From the NCBI GenBank assembly GCA_012516015.1, contig JAAYXG010000259.1:1-10632 (forward strand): 10,632 bases of DNA, in the 5' to 3' direction. Origin of the DNA: Lysobacteraceae bacterium. Lineage in GTDB: Bacteria > Pseudomonadota > Gammaproteobacteria > Steroidobacterales > Steroidobacteraceae. Position 1 is the first letter of the stretch, and every line of letters begins with the position of its first letter. Under the pieces are notes generated by a model, which was not told where the DNA came from, did not search any database, and saw only the letters and a list, made by a program, of their open reading frames with translations. Of the stretch, positions 1 through 6,739 are shown one piece after another. A program made the translations under genes and the position numbers.

Positions 1-2
1 CG

Positions 3-251
3 GAGCCCGGCTGGAACATGCACACGCCGGAGGAAATCGGCATCGATGCCTTTCAAGCCAAGCGCTCGCCCGATGAGCGCTATCGGACTGCACCCCTGCG
101 CGGCTTATGGACACACACGAAAGGCGGCTTCTACCACGACGGTCGCTTCGCGACGCTCGCCGACGTGGTCGAGCACTACGATGACTTCATGGATCTCGGG
201 CTGAGCGCACGCGAGAAAGCGGACTTGGCGGAGTATTTGAAATCGCTGTGA
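3..251 (+). CDS. C-terminal part of a MauG/cytochrome c peroxidase-like di-haem protein (5' truncated)
   Basis: Only the 3' end of the gene is present. The frame is open to the left edge (it reads EPGWNMHTPEEIG...), so the ATG at 18 is probably internal rather than the start. The visible residues resemble the C-terminal end of periplasmic di-haem cytochrome c peroxidase/MauG-type proteins: a PEEIG.D.F segment, then RYRTAPLRGLW, then TKGGFYHDGRFATLADVVEHYD, and a final helix ending in LAEYLKSL. In that family the 'PLRGLW...FHDGR..TL..VV.HY' block packs against the second haem. The CxxCH motifs would lie upstream, outside the window, so haem content cannot be confirmed here. Family members reduce peroxide or carry out haem-based oxidations in the periplasm. 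The stop codon lies within a 9-bp hairpin. Confidence 0.8.
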   Translation, partial: EPGWNMHTPEEIGIDAFQAKRSPDERYRTAPLRGLWTHTKGGFYHDGRFATLADVVEHYDDFMDLGLSAREKADLAEYLKSL

Positions 252-267
252 GCCGGTCGGCTCACAG
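246..267 (+). terminator. Hairpin overlapping the stop codon of the peroxidase-like gene
   Basis: A perfect 9-bp stem, CTGTGAGCC / GGCTCACAG (246-254 with 259-267), closes a GGTC loop and contains the TGA stop at 249-251. No T-tract follows, so it is at best a weak or factor-assisted terminator or a 3'-end stabilising hairpin. Confidence 0.4.
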
Positions 268-272
268 GTCGC

Positions 273-313
273 TTGACGGTTGTGCGGAAAGGCTGCTGAC
301 CGGCAACCGTCAA
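273..313. repeat. 10-bp inverted repeat in the 162-bp spacer before the SMP-30 gene
   Basis: TTGACGGTTG at 273-282 is perfectly inverted as CAACCGTCAA at 304-313, with 21 nt between. It lies about 100 bp upstream of the SMP-30-like start and just after the stop-codon hairpin. It could be an operator dyad or a second 3' hairpin; it has no T-tail. I see no convincing -35/-10 pair in this spacer. Confidence 0.45.
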
Positions 314-413
314 TGTGAAAGAAGAACAATTCTCCACGCCCCGAACCTACCCGCGCGCCGCCCGGCAGCCTAGACTTGACGCCACACGAGATTGACCAAT
401 TGGAGATGGCGTC

Positions 414-1259
414 ATGAAGAAGGCGATGGGTCTATTGTTTGCAACGATCTTCGCATCGGCAGCGCACGCGCAGTCGCACGAGCTCGTGAAAAAATGGGAA
501 ACGGAAGCGACGCTCAAGGTGCCGGAATCCGTGTACTTCGACGAGAAGCGCAAGACGCTCTATGTCTCCAATATCGACGGTGAGCCCTGGGGCGATGACA
601 AGCGGGGTTCGATCGGCAAGGTGGGATTGGACGGAAAAGTGATCGAGGTCGACTGGGTTTCAGGCCTCAGTGCGCCGAAGGGGATGGCGCTCGTGGGCAA
701 CCAGCTCTACGTCGGCGACATCACCGAAGTCGTCGTGATCGACGTCGAGAAGGGCGCCATCGCCAAGCGCATCGCCGTACCCGGCGCGGAGGGTTTGAAC
801 GACGTCGCCGCCGATCCGAGCGGCACGGTCTACGTGTCCGATTCGGCGGGCAAGAAGGTTTTCGTCATCGAGGACGGCAAGCCGTCGGTCTATCTGGCGG
901 ATCTCAACCGACCGAACGGTTTGCTCCACCATCGCGGTGCGCTCTATGTGCTCGACGGGGACGGCGCTTATCGCGTCGCGAAGGATCGATCCTTGCAGAG
1001 GATCACGAAGGGCAGCATCGAAGGCGGGCTCGACGGCATCGAGCCGGTGAGCGAGAACGAGTTCCTCATCTCGGTCTGGCAAGGCACGATGCACTTCGTG
1101 AAGGCCGACGGAACGCACGAGCTCCTGCTCGATACGCGCGCCGAGAAAACCAATGCGGCCGATATCGGCTACGACCGCGCGAATCGAATCGTGTACGTGC
1201 CGACCTTCTTCAAGAACACGGTCGTCGCCTACGAGCTCAAGCCGGCAAAGAGCGAATAG
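414..1259 (+). CDS. Exported SMP-30/gluconolactonase-like beta-propeller protein
   Basis: A 281-residue protein with an N-terminal signal peptide (MKKAMGLLFATIFASAAHA, probable cleavage after Ala19), so it is predicted to be periplasmic or secreted. The rest is a series of propeller blades with recurrent G..YV.D strand motifs (LYVSNIDG, LYVGDITE, VYVSDSAG, LYVLDGDG, IVYVPTF). Residues resemble the metal and substrate positions of the SMP-30/gluconolactonase family: Glu38 (VPESV), Asn129 (GLNDVA), Asn168 (RPNGL) and Asp207 (LDGIE). Family members bind a divalent metal and hydrolyse lactones, but many exported homologues have no known substrate. The start is supported by GGAG at 402-405, eight bases upstream. 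The gene appears monocistronic, with a strong hairpin directly after the stop. The propeller call is firm; the lactonase activity is inference. Confidence 0.88.
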   Translation: MKKAMGLLFATIFASAAHAQSHELVKKWETEATLKVPESVYFDEKRKTLYVSNIDGEPWGDDKRGSIGKVGLDGKVIEVDWVSGLSAPKGMALVGNQLYVGDITEVVVIDVEKGAIAKRIAVPGAEGLNDVAADPSGTVYVSDSAGKKVFVIEDGKPSVYLADLNRPNGLLHHRGALYVLDGDGAYRVAKDRSLQRITKGSIEGGLDGIEPVSENEFLISVWQGTMHFVKADGTHELLLDTRAEKTNAADIGYDRANRIVYVPTFFKNTVVAYELKPAKSE

Positions 1260-1264
1260 GGCGA

Positions 1265-1297
1265 AGGCCGGGGGCGCTCATGGAGCGCCCCCGGCCT
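1265..1297 (+). terminator. Strong GC hairpin terminator after the SMP-30-like gene
   Basis: A perfect 15-bp stem (1265-1279 with 1283-1297; left arm AGGCCGGGGGCGCTC) closes a 3-nt ATG loop six bases after the stop codon. Only a weak pyrimidine/T-rich tail (TGTCTAGTGCTCT) follows. The stability and position still make it the best candidate terminator for the upstream gene. It also separates that gene from the heat-shock promoter downstream. Confidence 0.75.
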
Positions 1298-1318
1298 GTC
1301 TAGTGCTCTGCGCCCGCT

Positions 1319-1346
1319 CTTGAAATCGCCGGGTCCGACCCTAGCT
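1319..1346 (+). promoter_or_regulatory. Candidate sigma-32 (RpoH) heat-shock promoter for the hsp20 gene
   Basis: CTTGAAA at 1319-1325 matches the RpoH -35 consensus exactly. After a 13-nt spacer, CCCTAGCT at 1339-1346 matches five of eight positions of the -10 consensus CCCCATNT. Transcription would start near 1353, giving a leader of about 53 nt to the Hsp20 ATG at 1406. The match is placed directly before a small heat shock gene, which raises its credibility. Confidence 0.65.
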
Positions 1347-1353
1347 TCTCCCG

Positions 1354-1373
1354 TGGGCGCCGGTTCGCGCCCA
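1354..1373 (+). promoter_or_regulatory. Leader hairpin in the hsp20 5' untranslated region
   Basis: TGGGCGC (1354-1360) pairs with GCGCCCA (1367-1373) around a CGGTTC loop, at the predicted 5' end of the hsp20 transcript. It does not include the Shine-Dalgarno sequence at 1392-1399, so it is not by itself an obvious RNA thermometer. It may protect the 5' end. Confidence 0.35.
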
Positions 1374-1405
1374 ACCCGAATACGAATGATTGGAGGTGAC
1401 TGCTT

Positions 1406-1849
1406 ATGGCTCTGGTTCCATACCGTGAGTGGCTCCCCTTCACTCAGTTGAGGGAGGAGATCAACCGCTTGTTCAACGCGTTCGATGAAGGCGAGACGAG
1501 CGGTGCGACTGCGACCTGGGTCCCGGCGGTCGATATTCACGAGTACGACGATCGCTTCGAGCTGTACGTCGATCTGCCGGGTGTCGAGCCCAGCGAAGTG
1601 GACGTGACATTGGCGAACGGCGTGCTCACGCTGTCGGGCGAGCGTTCGACCGAGAAGCCGGCCGATAAGGACCAGCGCGAGGTCCGAATGCGCGTCGAGC
1701 GGGGCAGCGGGCGCTTTTACCGCCGCTTCATTCTCCCGGACAGCATCGATTCGGAGAACATTCGAGCTCGCGGCCGCAACGGCGTCCTCGAGATCTCGAT
1801 TCAGAAGCAGGCGAAAGCGCAGCCGCGTCGAATCAAAGTCGCGGCGTAA
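1406..1849 (+). CDS. Small heat shock protein, Hsp20/alpha-crystallin family
   Basis: A 147-residue cytosolic holdase chaperone, normal length for bacterial class A Hsp20 proteins. The N-terminal arm (residues 1-38, PFTQLREEINRLFNAF) precedes an alpha-crystallin domain at about 39-136. Its hallmarks are VPAVDIHEYDDRFELYVDLPGV (residues 39-60), a V.V...NGVLTLSGER strand pair at about 65-80, and the GRNGVLEISI signature at 123-132. The C-terminal extension ends with an I-x-V motif (Ile143-Lys-Val145), the element that docks into a neighbouring dimer during oligomer assembly. The start is firm: GGAGGTGA at 1392-1399 lies six bases upstream. Regulation is probably by RpoH through the promoter at 1319-1346. 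A good terminator follows, so it is likely a single-gene unit. Confidence 0.95.
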   Translation: MALVPYREWLPFTQLREEINRLFNAFDEGETSGATATWVPAVDIHEYDDRFELYVDLPGVEPSEVDVTLANGVLTLSGERSTEKPADKDQREVRMRVERGSGRFYRRFILPDSIDSENIRARGRNGVLEISIQKQAKAQPRRIKVAA

Positions 1850-1870
1850 CGCCAGTCCTTTTGCAGTCGG

Positions 1871-1901
1871 AGGGGGTCAGGAGACCCCCTTTCTTGTTTT
1901 T
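1871..1901 (+). terminator. Intrinsic terminator of the hsp20 gene
   Basis: AGGGGGTC (1871-1878) pairs with GACCCCCT (1883-1890) around an AGGA loop. A T-rich tail (TTTCTTGTTTTT) runs to 1901. This is a textbook Rho-independent terminator, 22 bases after the hsp20 stop. Confidence 0.9.
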
Positions 1902-1970
1902 CCTCTGCGAAACGCGCCTTCGTTCTGCTGTGGCATCATGCTCGGCCCCCACGGGTGATGCAGGATCCTC

Positions 1971-3596
1971 ATGGCGGACACTTGCGACGTTGTCGTTGTC
2001 GGCGGCGGACACAACGGGCTGACCTGCGCCGCTTACTTGGCGGCGGCGGGTCTCCGCGTCATCGTTCTGGAGCGACGCCACGTCGTCGGCGGCGCCGCCG
2101 TGACCGAGGAGTTTCACCCAGGCTTTCGCAATTCCGTCGCCTCGTACACTGTCTCGCTGCTCAATCCCAAGGTGATACGGGACCTCGAGCTGGCCCGACA
2201 CGGTCTGCGCATCGTCGAGCGCGAAATCGCAAATTTCCTGCCGAGCGAGGACGGGCGCTATCTCGCGGTCGGCGCGGGGCAGACGCACGCACAAGTCGCA
2301 AAGTTCTCCGCGCGCGACGCGGACCGTCTGGATACGTACGCGCTCCAGCTCGAGCAGATCGCTGACGTATTGCGCGAGACCGTGCTAGAGACGCCGCCGA
2401 ACGTCGTCGAGGGCGATTGGCGCGCGGGGCTCGCCGAGCTCTTGCGTGCAGGTCGGCTCGGACGTCGTTTGAGCCGGCTCGACCTTCCGATGCGACAGCG
2501 ACTCCTCAAACTCTTCGCGAGCTCGGCCGGGGACTATCTCGATGAGTGGTTCGAGAGCGCGCCCATCAAAGCGGTGTACGGATTCGACAGCATCGTCGGC
2601 AGCTTCACGAGCCCGTACGCGCCGGGCTCGGCGTACGTGCTGTTGCATCACGCCTTTGGCGAAGTCAACGGCAAGAAGAACGTGTGGGGTCACGCGATCG
2701 GCGGTATGGGTGCGATCACGCAAGCGATGGCACGGTCCGCCAGCGCACGCGGCGTCGAGATCCGCGTCGAAGAGGAAGTCCGGGAGATCCTCGTCGAGGA
2801 CGGTAGAGCCGTCGGCGCGGTGACCGCAAAAGGGGAGGCGATCCGCGCACGCGCCGTCGTCTCGAACCTGAATCCGAAATTGTTGTTCCTCGATCTCGTC
2901 GATCCCGCAGCGCTTCCGCGCGAATTCATCGAGCACATGCGGGCTTGGCGTTGCGGCTCCGGAACATTCCGCATGAACGTCGCGCTCTCGGAGCTGCCGA
3001 GCTTTACGTGCCTGCCAGGCACGACACGACAACCGCATCATACCGCCGGGATCATCATCGCCCCGACGCTCCGCTACATGGAGCAAGCGTACTTCGACGC
3101 CCGGACGAGCGGGTGGTCGGCGCAGCCGATCGTGGAGCTCTTGATTCCATCCACACTCGACGAGTCGCTCGCGCCTGCCGGGCAGCACGTCGCAAGCTTG
3201 TTCTGTCAGCACGTCGACCCGGTGCTGCCGGACGGAGCATCGTGGGATGCGCGCCGCGAGCAGGTGGCCGATCTCATGATCGAAACCGTCAATCGCTACG
3301 CGCCGAACTTCAAGGCCGCGGTGCTCGCGCGGCAGATCATGAGCCCGCTCGACCTCGAGCGTACCTTTGGCTTGATCGGTGGGGACATCTTTCACGGCGC
3401 GTTGAGTCTCGATCAGCTGTTCTCCGCGCGGCCGATGCTCGGGTTTGCGGATTACCGATCGCCGTTGCCCGGCTTATATATGTGCGGATCCGGTACGCAT
3501 CCGGGCGGAGGCGTCACCGGTGCACCGGGCCACAACGCCGCACGCGAAATCGTGCGCGATTTCAAAAGGGGCCGTGCCGGGCGCCGGCGTGGCTAA
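1971..3596 (+). CDS. PYROXD2/phytoene-desaturase-like FAD-dependent oxidoreductase
   Basis: A 541-residue flavoprotein of the CrtI/PYROXD2 type (COG1233 style). The N-terminal Rossmann dinucleotide motif is VVGGGHNG (residues 9-16), with the acidic ribose-binding Glu34 at the end of the second strand (VIVLE) and a second GG motif (VVGGAAV, 38-44). A mid-protein GGMGAITQAMARSA segment is the family's substrate/FAD region. The C-terminal FAD-binding signature is PGLYMCGSGTHPGGGVTG.PGHNAA at about 500-525. The length agrees with bacterial PYROXD2-like proteins (about 530 residues). No signal peptide is seen and the tail is basic (RGRAGRRRG). No carotenoid gene (crtB, crtY, crtE) is nearby, so carotenoid synthesis is not supported and the substrate is unknown. 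The start is supported by AGGA at 1962-1965. It is probably expressed separately, since the hsp20 terminator lies upstream. Confidence 0.9.
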   Translation: MADTCDVVVVGGGHNGLTCAAYLAAAGLRVIVLERRHVVGGAAVTEEFHPGFRNSVASYTVSLLNPKVIRDLELARHGLRIVEREIANFLPSEDGRYLAVGAGQTHAQVAKFSARDADRLDTYALQLEQIADVLRETVLETPPNVVEGDWRAGLAELLRAGRLGRRLSRLDLPMRQRLLKLFASSAGDYLDEWFESAPIKAVYGFDSIVGSFTSPYAPGSAYVLLHHAFGEVNGKKNVWGHAIGGMGAITQAMARSASARGVEIRVEEEVREILVEDGRAVGAVTAKGEAIRARAVVSNLNPKLLFLDLVDPAALPREFIEHMRAWRCGSGTFRMNVALSELPSFTCLPGTTRQPHHTAGIIIAPTLRYMEQAYFDARTSGWSAQPIVELLIPSTLDESLAPAGQHVASLFCQHVDPVLPDGASWDARREQVADLMIETVNRYAPNFKAAVLARQIMSPLDLERTFGLIGGDIFHGALSLDQLFSARPMLGFADYRSPLPGLYMCGSGTHPGGGVTGAPGHNAAREIVRDFKRGRAGRRRG

Positions 3597-3638
3597 GTCG
3601 AAGGGTGATGCTTGCGATCCTCGGGCTCAACCGGGCAA

Positions 3639-3665
3639 GAAATCTCGTGCCTCGCGAGAGATTTC
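3639..3665. terminator. Hairpin between convergent genes (possible bidirectional terminator)
   Basis: GAAATCTC (3639-3646) pairs with GAGATTTC (3658-3665) around an 11-nt loop. It lies in the 84-bp gap between the convergent FAD oxidoreductase and the small basic protein. No T-run follows on either strand, so terminator function is tentative. Confidence 0.35.
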
Positions 3666-3680
3666 CCGATCTGGGGCCGA

Positions 3681-3887
3681 TCAGGTGCGCGCCTTCTTCT
3701 TCCAAGACTGGCCTGTACCGGGCCAGGTCGCCTGAGCTCGCTTCTGCGCCGCCGCTTTTCTGATCGCCTGAGACCAATCGATCGAAGCCGCAGGTGCGAA
3801 CTTGGCCTTTTTCGTCGCCTTCGGCTTCACTTGCTTGGTCTTGGCGGCCGAACGCGGCGCGGCTTTCGATTTCTTCTTCGTCGGCAT
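3681..3887 (-). CDS. Small, very basic protein of unknown function (68 aa)
   Basis: I do not recognise this protein. The start is set at 3887 because GAGGAG lies six bases upstream on the minus strand; a longer frame reaching 3917 has no such site. It has about 20 Lys/Arg and only one acidic residue in 68 positions. Residues 1-30 are a Lys/Ala/Pro tail (MPTKKKSKAA..., KPKATKKAKF) resembling histone H1-like or other nucleic-acid-binding tails. Residues 36-68 form a more ordered part, SIDWSQAIRKAAAQKR followed by WPGTGQSWKKK, containing three Trp. Binding to DNA, RNA or the ribosome is plausible from composition alone but unproven. It lies 70 bp downstream of the sensor kinase on the same strand, so read-through transcription is possible, although its own strong Shine-Dalgarno also suits independent expression. 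Confidence 0.65.
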   Translation of the reverse strand: MPTKKKSKAAPRSAAKTKQVKPKATKKAKFAPAASIDWSQAIRKAAAQKRAQATWPGTGQSWKKKART

Positions 3888-3957
3888 GAGAGCTCCTCGT
3901 TCGATGGCCTCGGTCACGGCGCTTGCGTGCGCATTCTCGCTCCAATCGCGGCCCGTG

Positions 3958-6195
3958 TCATGAGCGACGAGGCAGCTCGACGTAGAACGTGGCGCCCTGA
4001 CCTGGCGTGCTTTGCGCCCATAGCTTGCCGTTCATTCGTTGCACCGCCTTGCGGGAGAGCGCGAGGCCGATGCCCGTGCCTTCGTAGTCGCCGTCCGCTT
4101 GGAGGCGCTGGAATAGGCTGAAGATCTGGTCGTGATACGCCTGATTGAAGCCGACTCCGTTATCGCGAACCGTAAGTCTCACGAGATCCGCGTCGACCTC
4201 GGCATGGATCTCGATCCTCGGCTCGGGAACCTTGCGCGTGAACTTGATCGCGTTGTCGAAGAGATTCCTGAGCACGATCAAGAGCGCCTCCCGATCAACG
4301 CGCAGCGTGACGTCGGGTACATCGCATTCGATCGCGACCGGATGAGCTCGGGTGAGCTGAGCCCTCTCGTTGAGGACCTCCTCGACGAGCTCGAGCAAGC
4401 TCACGTCGCGGCGTTGGAGCTCGCGACGCTCGACGCGCGAGTACGCGAGCAGACCGTCGATGAGCGCCGCCATGCGCAGCGCACCTTGGCGCACCCGCAC
4501 GAGATGGTCCAATTCCGCCGCATTCAACTTGCCTTGCGCGCTCTCCACGAGCAAGTGGCTGAAGCCATCGATCGCGCGCAGCGGCGCCTTCAGATCGTGC
4601 GAGACGGCATAGGCGAACCCTTCGAGCTCGCTGTAGGCTTCCTGTAGCTGTGCGGTTCGCTCGATGACGCGCCTTTCGAGTTGCGCGGCAAGTGCCCGAT
4701 AGCGCGCCTCGCTTTCCCTGAGCGCCGCCTCCGTTTCCTTGATGCGCGTGATGTCGACGTGGGAGCCGACCATCGCCACGGGCTTGCCGCGATCGTCGAA
4801 TCGTACGGTCGCCTGCGTGAGAATCCATCGATACCGTCCGTCGCGGTGAAGCAAGCGAGTTTCGAGTTGCGTATCGCGCTGCGGAGAGCGTTTGAGCTCC
4901 TCGGCCCACGCGAGCGCGCGGGCGACGTCATCCGGATGGATTCGCTTGCGCCACTCATCGAGATCGTCGCGCATTTCGTGATCCCCGTATCCGAGTTGAC
5001 GCTTGTACTCGGTCGAGAAATGCACCTGCTGCGTTTCGAGATCGATTTCGAACAGACCGACATTCCCGGAGCTCGCGACCAAGCGAAGGAGGTGCTCGGT
5101 CTCGCGCAGCTCGGCCAGCGTACCTTCGACGTCGAGTCGTGCCCGCTGAAGCTCCGCATACGACTGGTCCAGCCGTGACGTGAGCGTGCGCTCGCGTGCG
5201 TAGATCCAGTTCTCTCGCAGAAGCATGACGACCGCAAACAATGCAAGCAATCCTGCATCGATCGCCAGAACGCGAGGAGTCAGGTAATCGTGGAAGCCGA
5301 TCGCGGCGGCGACGAGGGCGAGCAAGAGGAGACCGGGAATGAGTGCCTCGATACGCCACTTGCGGACCTGTAAGAGCTCGTTCGCCACCATCGAGCGGCC
5401 GGTCGCGATGCGTACCTGAGCTTGGCTCGCCAAGTGGATGACTGCGAAGGAGAGGATCCACAGGATATTGAGATAGTCACTCGCACCGAAGTCGTTCACG
5501 ATGAGCTCGTGGACGAAAAGGAGCGCGGCGGTCGCATGCAAGGCATAGCTCAAAGCGACCAGAATGAGAGGCGCGGTTTCGAGACCCCAACGATGCGACC
5601 AGAGGAAGTAGACCGAGAGAATGAACGCGAGGATGATGGAAAACCCTTCCAGAAGCGCTACGGCGATGTAGACAATCGAATGTCCGGACATCGCGATCGG
5701 CTCGAATGTCGCAGTCACGATCGCGACCGCGAGGCTGCACACGATCAGCGCTAGATTTCCGATGTTGCGGCCGGTGAGCGGTCTCGCCGCGCTCGGTTCG
5801 CGCAGCGCGAACAAGGCAGCGATCGATACGACTCCGAAGGCGGTGAAGAAAAGATCCGATAGGCCCGGAAAGGGAACCGTTGACCCTTTCACGAGCTCGT
5901 GCCAGTTCCAAACGAGTTGACCCGTCAACCAGATGGAGAAGGCGATGCCGAACAAGGTCCAAGCGTGCTTGGCATGTCCATCGGACACTCGGCTCGCTTG
6001 AAAACAGCCGAGCGCCGCAGCTGCGGCGCTCGCTGTCCAGACGAGATCGGTGATCCACATGGCGACTTCGTCGCGCGCGAAGCCGCCGTAGACCAGAATC
6101 GCGTAGGCGACGATGCCGAGTGACCAGACGAACGGCGCCGACCACCACTTTCGTGTAATCGATGCTGATGTGGTATCGGACAGCGCTTGGGCCAT
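3958..6195 (-). CDS. Orphan membrane sensor histidine kinase (multi-TM, PAS, HisKA, HATPase)
   Basis: A 745-residue hybrid of a membrane sensor and a kinase core. Residues 1-330 hold about ten hydrophobic spans (near 21-38, 46-66, 79-97, 113-131, 145-163, 174-199, 206-229, 241-258, 283-301 and 308-327) with no large periplasmic domain, so the signal is probably sensed in or at the membrane. A coiled linker (338-370) leads to a PAS/PAC domain at about 370-486 (IHPDD motif; RYRWILTQATV; VGSHVDIT). A second coiled coil (487-522) leads to HisKA with phospho-acceptor His533 in VSHDLKAPLRAIDGF. The HATPase_c domain carries an N box (NLFDNAIKF, 644-652), G1 (DNGVGF, 678-683), F box (FSLFQRL, 692-698) and G2 (GTGIGL, 706-711). 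All catalytic boxes are intact. It has no receiver domain and there is no response regulator in the window. AGGA lies four bases upstream of the start. Confidence 0.93.
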   Translation of the reverse strand: MAQALSDTTSASITRKWWSAPFVWSLGIVAYAILVYGGFARDEVAMWITDLVWTASAAAAALGCFQASRVSDGHAKHAWTLFGIAFSIWLTGQLVWNWHELVKGSTVPFPGLSDLFFTAFGVVSIAALFALREPSAARPLTGRNIGNLALIVCSLAVAIVTATFEPIAMSGHSIVYIAVALLEGFSIILAFILSVYFLWSHRWGLETAPLILVALSYALHATAALLFVHELIVNDFGASDYLNILWILSFAVIHLASQAQVRIATGRSMVANELLQVRKWRIEALIPGLLLLALVAAAIGFHDYLTPRVLAIDAGLLALFAVVMLLRENWIYARERTLTSRLDQSYAELQRARLDVEGTLAELRETEHLLRLVASSGNVGLFEIDLETQQVHFSTEYKRQLGYGDHEMRDDLDEWRKRIHPDDVARALAWAEELKRSPQRDTQLETRLLHRDGRYRWILTQATVRFDDRGKPVAMVGSHVDITRIKETEAALRESEARYRALAAQLERRVIERTAQLQEAYSELEGFAYAVSHDLKAPLRAIDGFSHLLVESAQGKLNAAELDHLVRVRQGALRMAALIDGLLAYSRVERRELQRRDVSLLELVEEVLNERAQLTRAHPVAIECDVPDVTLRVDREALLIVLRNLFDNAIKFTRKVPEPRIEIHAEVDADLVRLTVRDNGVGFNQAYHDQIFSLFQRLQADGDYEGTGIGLALSRKAVQRMNGKLWAQSTPGQGATFYVELPRRS

Positions 6196-6418
6196 GTAGT
6201 CCTACGGATTGGAGCCCTGCAAGTAGGCAGCTATACCGGTATCTGCGGCGAGTCGCAGTCGTGGTTTAGCGTATGTCCGTCTCGACTCCCGTGCTGCTAG
6301 GCAGCACACGCAGCTCGCCCGTATGTGCACGGAACTCGACCCACTCGGGCCGTATTCCCGGTTGATGGCGTCGTTTCTCCGCGTGCGGTAGCTCGACGTG
6401 AGTTGGACGGAGCGGCTG
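6196..6418. promoter_or_regulatory. Divergent spacer between the sensor kinase and hpf-like genes
   Basis: These 223 bases must contain promoters in both directions, but I see no convincing -35/-10 pair. They hold a perfect 10-bp palindrome ATACCGGTAT (6233-6242) close to the kinase start. A hairpin GTGCTGC-TAG-GCAGCAC lies at 6291-6307. An imperfect direct repeat, CGTATGT followed by CTCGAC, occurs at 6270-6286 and 6320-6340. Open frames crossing this stretch on the minus strand lack protein-like content. Confidence 0.45.
6291..6307. repeat. 7-bp stem-loop upstream of the hpf-like gene
   Basis: GTGCTGC and GCAGCAC form a perfect 7-bp inverted repeat around TAG, 112 bases before the hpf-like start. 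It has no T-tail. It could be an operator dyad or a leader hairpin; the function is unknown. Confidence 0.35.
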
Positions 6419-6730
6419 ATGCAGATACACGTCAATACGGATCGCCACATTCGAGGCGGCGGGAACCTGCAGGAGCGCGTGCAGGCGATGGTTCGCGATG
6501 CGGTGTCGCATCTGAGCGATCGCATCACGCGAATCGAAGTTCATCTGAGCGACGAGAACAGCGAGAAGAGCGGCGATAAGGACAAGCGCTGCATGCTGGA
6601 GGCACGGGTGGGCGGACTGCGGCCGATCGCGGTGACCCACCAGGCCGAAACGCTCGCGCTCGCAATCGATGGCGCAGCCGAGAAGCTCGAACGGACGCTC
6701 GAGAGCACGTTGGGTAGGTTGAGCTCCTGA
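6419..6730 (+). CDS. HPF/RaiA-family ribosome-associated (hibernation) protein, short form
   Basis: A 103-residue protein of the sigma-54 modulation protein/S30AE family. The pattern is typical of short forms in Pseudomonas-like bacteria: an N-terminal strand MQIHVNTD, a helix (LQERVQAMVRDAVSHL), then strands DRITRIEVHLSDEN and CMLEARVGG with a conserved DKRC. The block RPIAVTHQAETLALAIDGAAEKLERTL contains the second helix. In the family these proteins bind the 30S decoding region and inactivate or dimerise ribosomes in stationary phase or stress. The C-terminal dimerisation domain of long HPF is absent. The start is placed at the ATG at 6419, six bases after GGAG (6409-6412). The in-frame GTG at 6398 would add seven residues with no better site. 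It is divergent from the sensor kinase; any regulatory link is inference. Confidence 0.9.
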   Translation: MQIHVNTDRHIRGGGNLQERVQAMVRDAVSHLSDRITRIEVHLSDENSEKSGDKDKRCMLEARVGGLRPIAVTHQAETLALAIDGAAEKLERTLESTLGRLSS

Positions 6731-6739
6731 ACGGAAGAG

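Noticed and set aside
1347..1405. ROSE or FourU-type RNA thermometer in the hsp20 leader
   Set aside because: The visible hairpin (1354-1373) leaves the Shine-Dalgarno free. I found no U-rich or anti-Shine-Dalgarno stretch in the predicted leader that would pair with GGAGGTGA.
2385..3395. 336-residue minus-strand open frame opposite the FAD oxidoreductase
   Set aside because: Low-complexity Arg/Asp-rich translation with no motif, fully inside a well-supported flavoprotein gene.
3888..3917. Upstream start giving a 78-residue form of the small basic protein
   Set aside because: GAGGAG is correctly spaced for the internal ATG at 3887, and the extra ten residues would encode the Shine-Dalgarno itself.
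6258..6290. Sigma-70 or sigma-54 promoter for the hpf-like gene
   Set aside because: TTTAGC and GTATGT fragments occur but without a consensus partner at correct spacing, and no GG-N10-GC pair of sigma-54 type is convincing.
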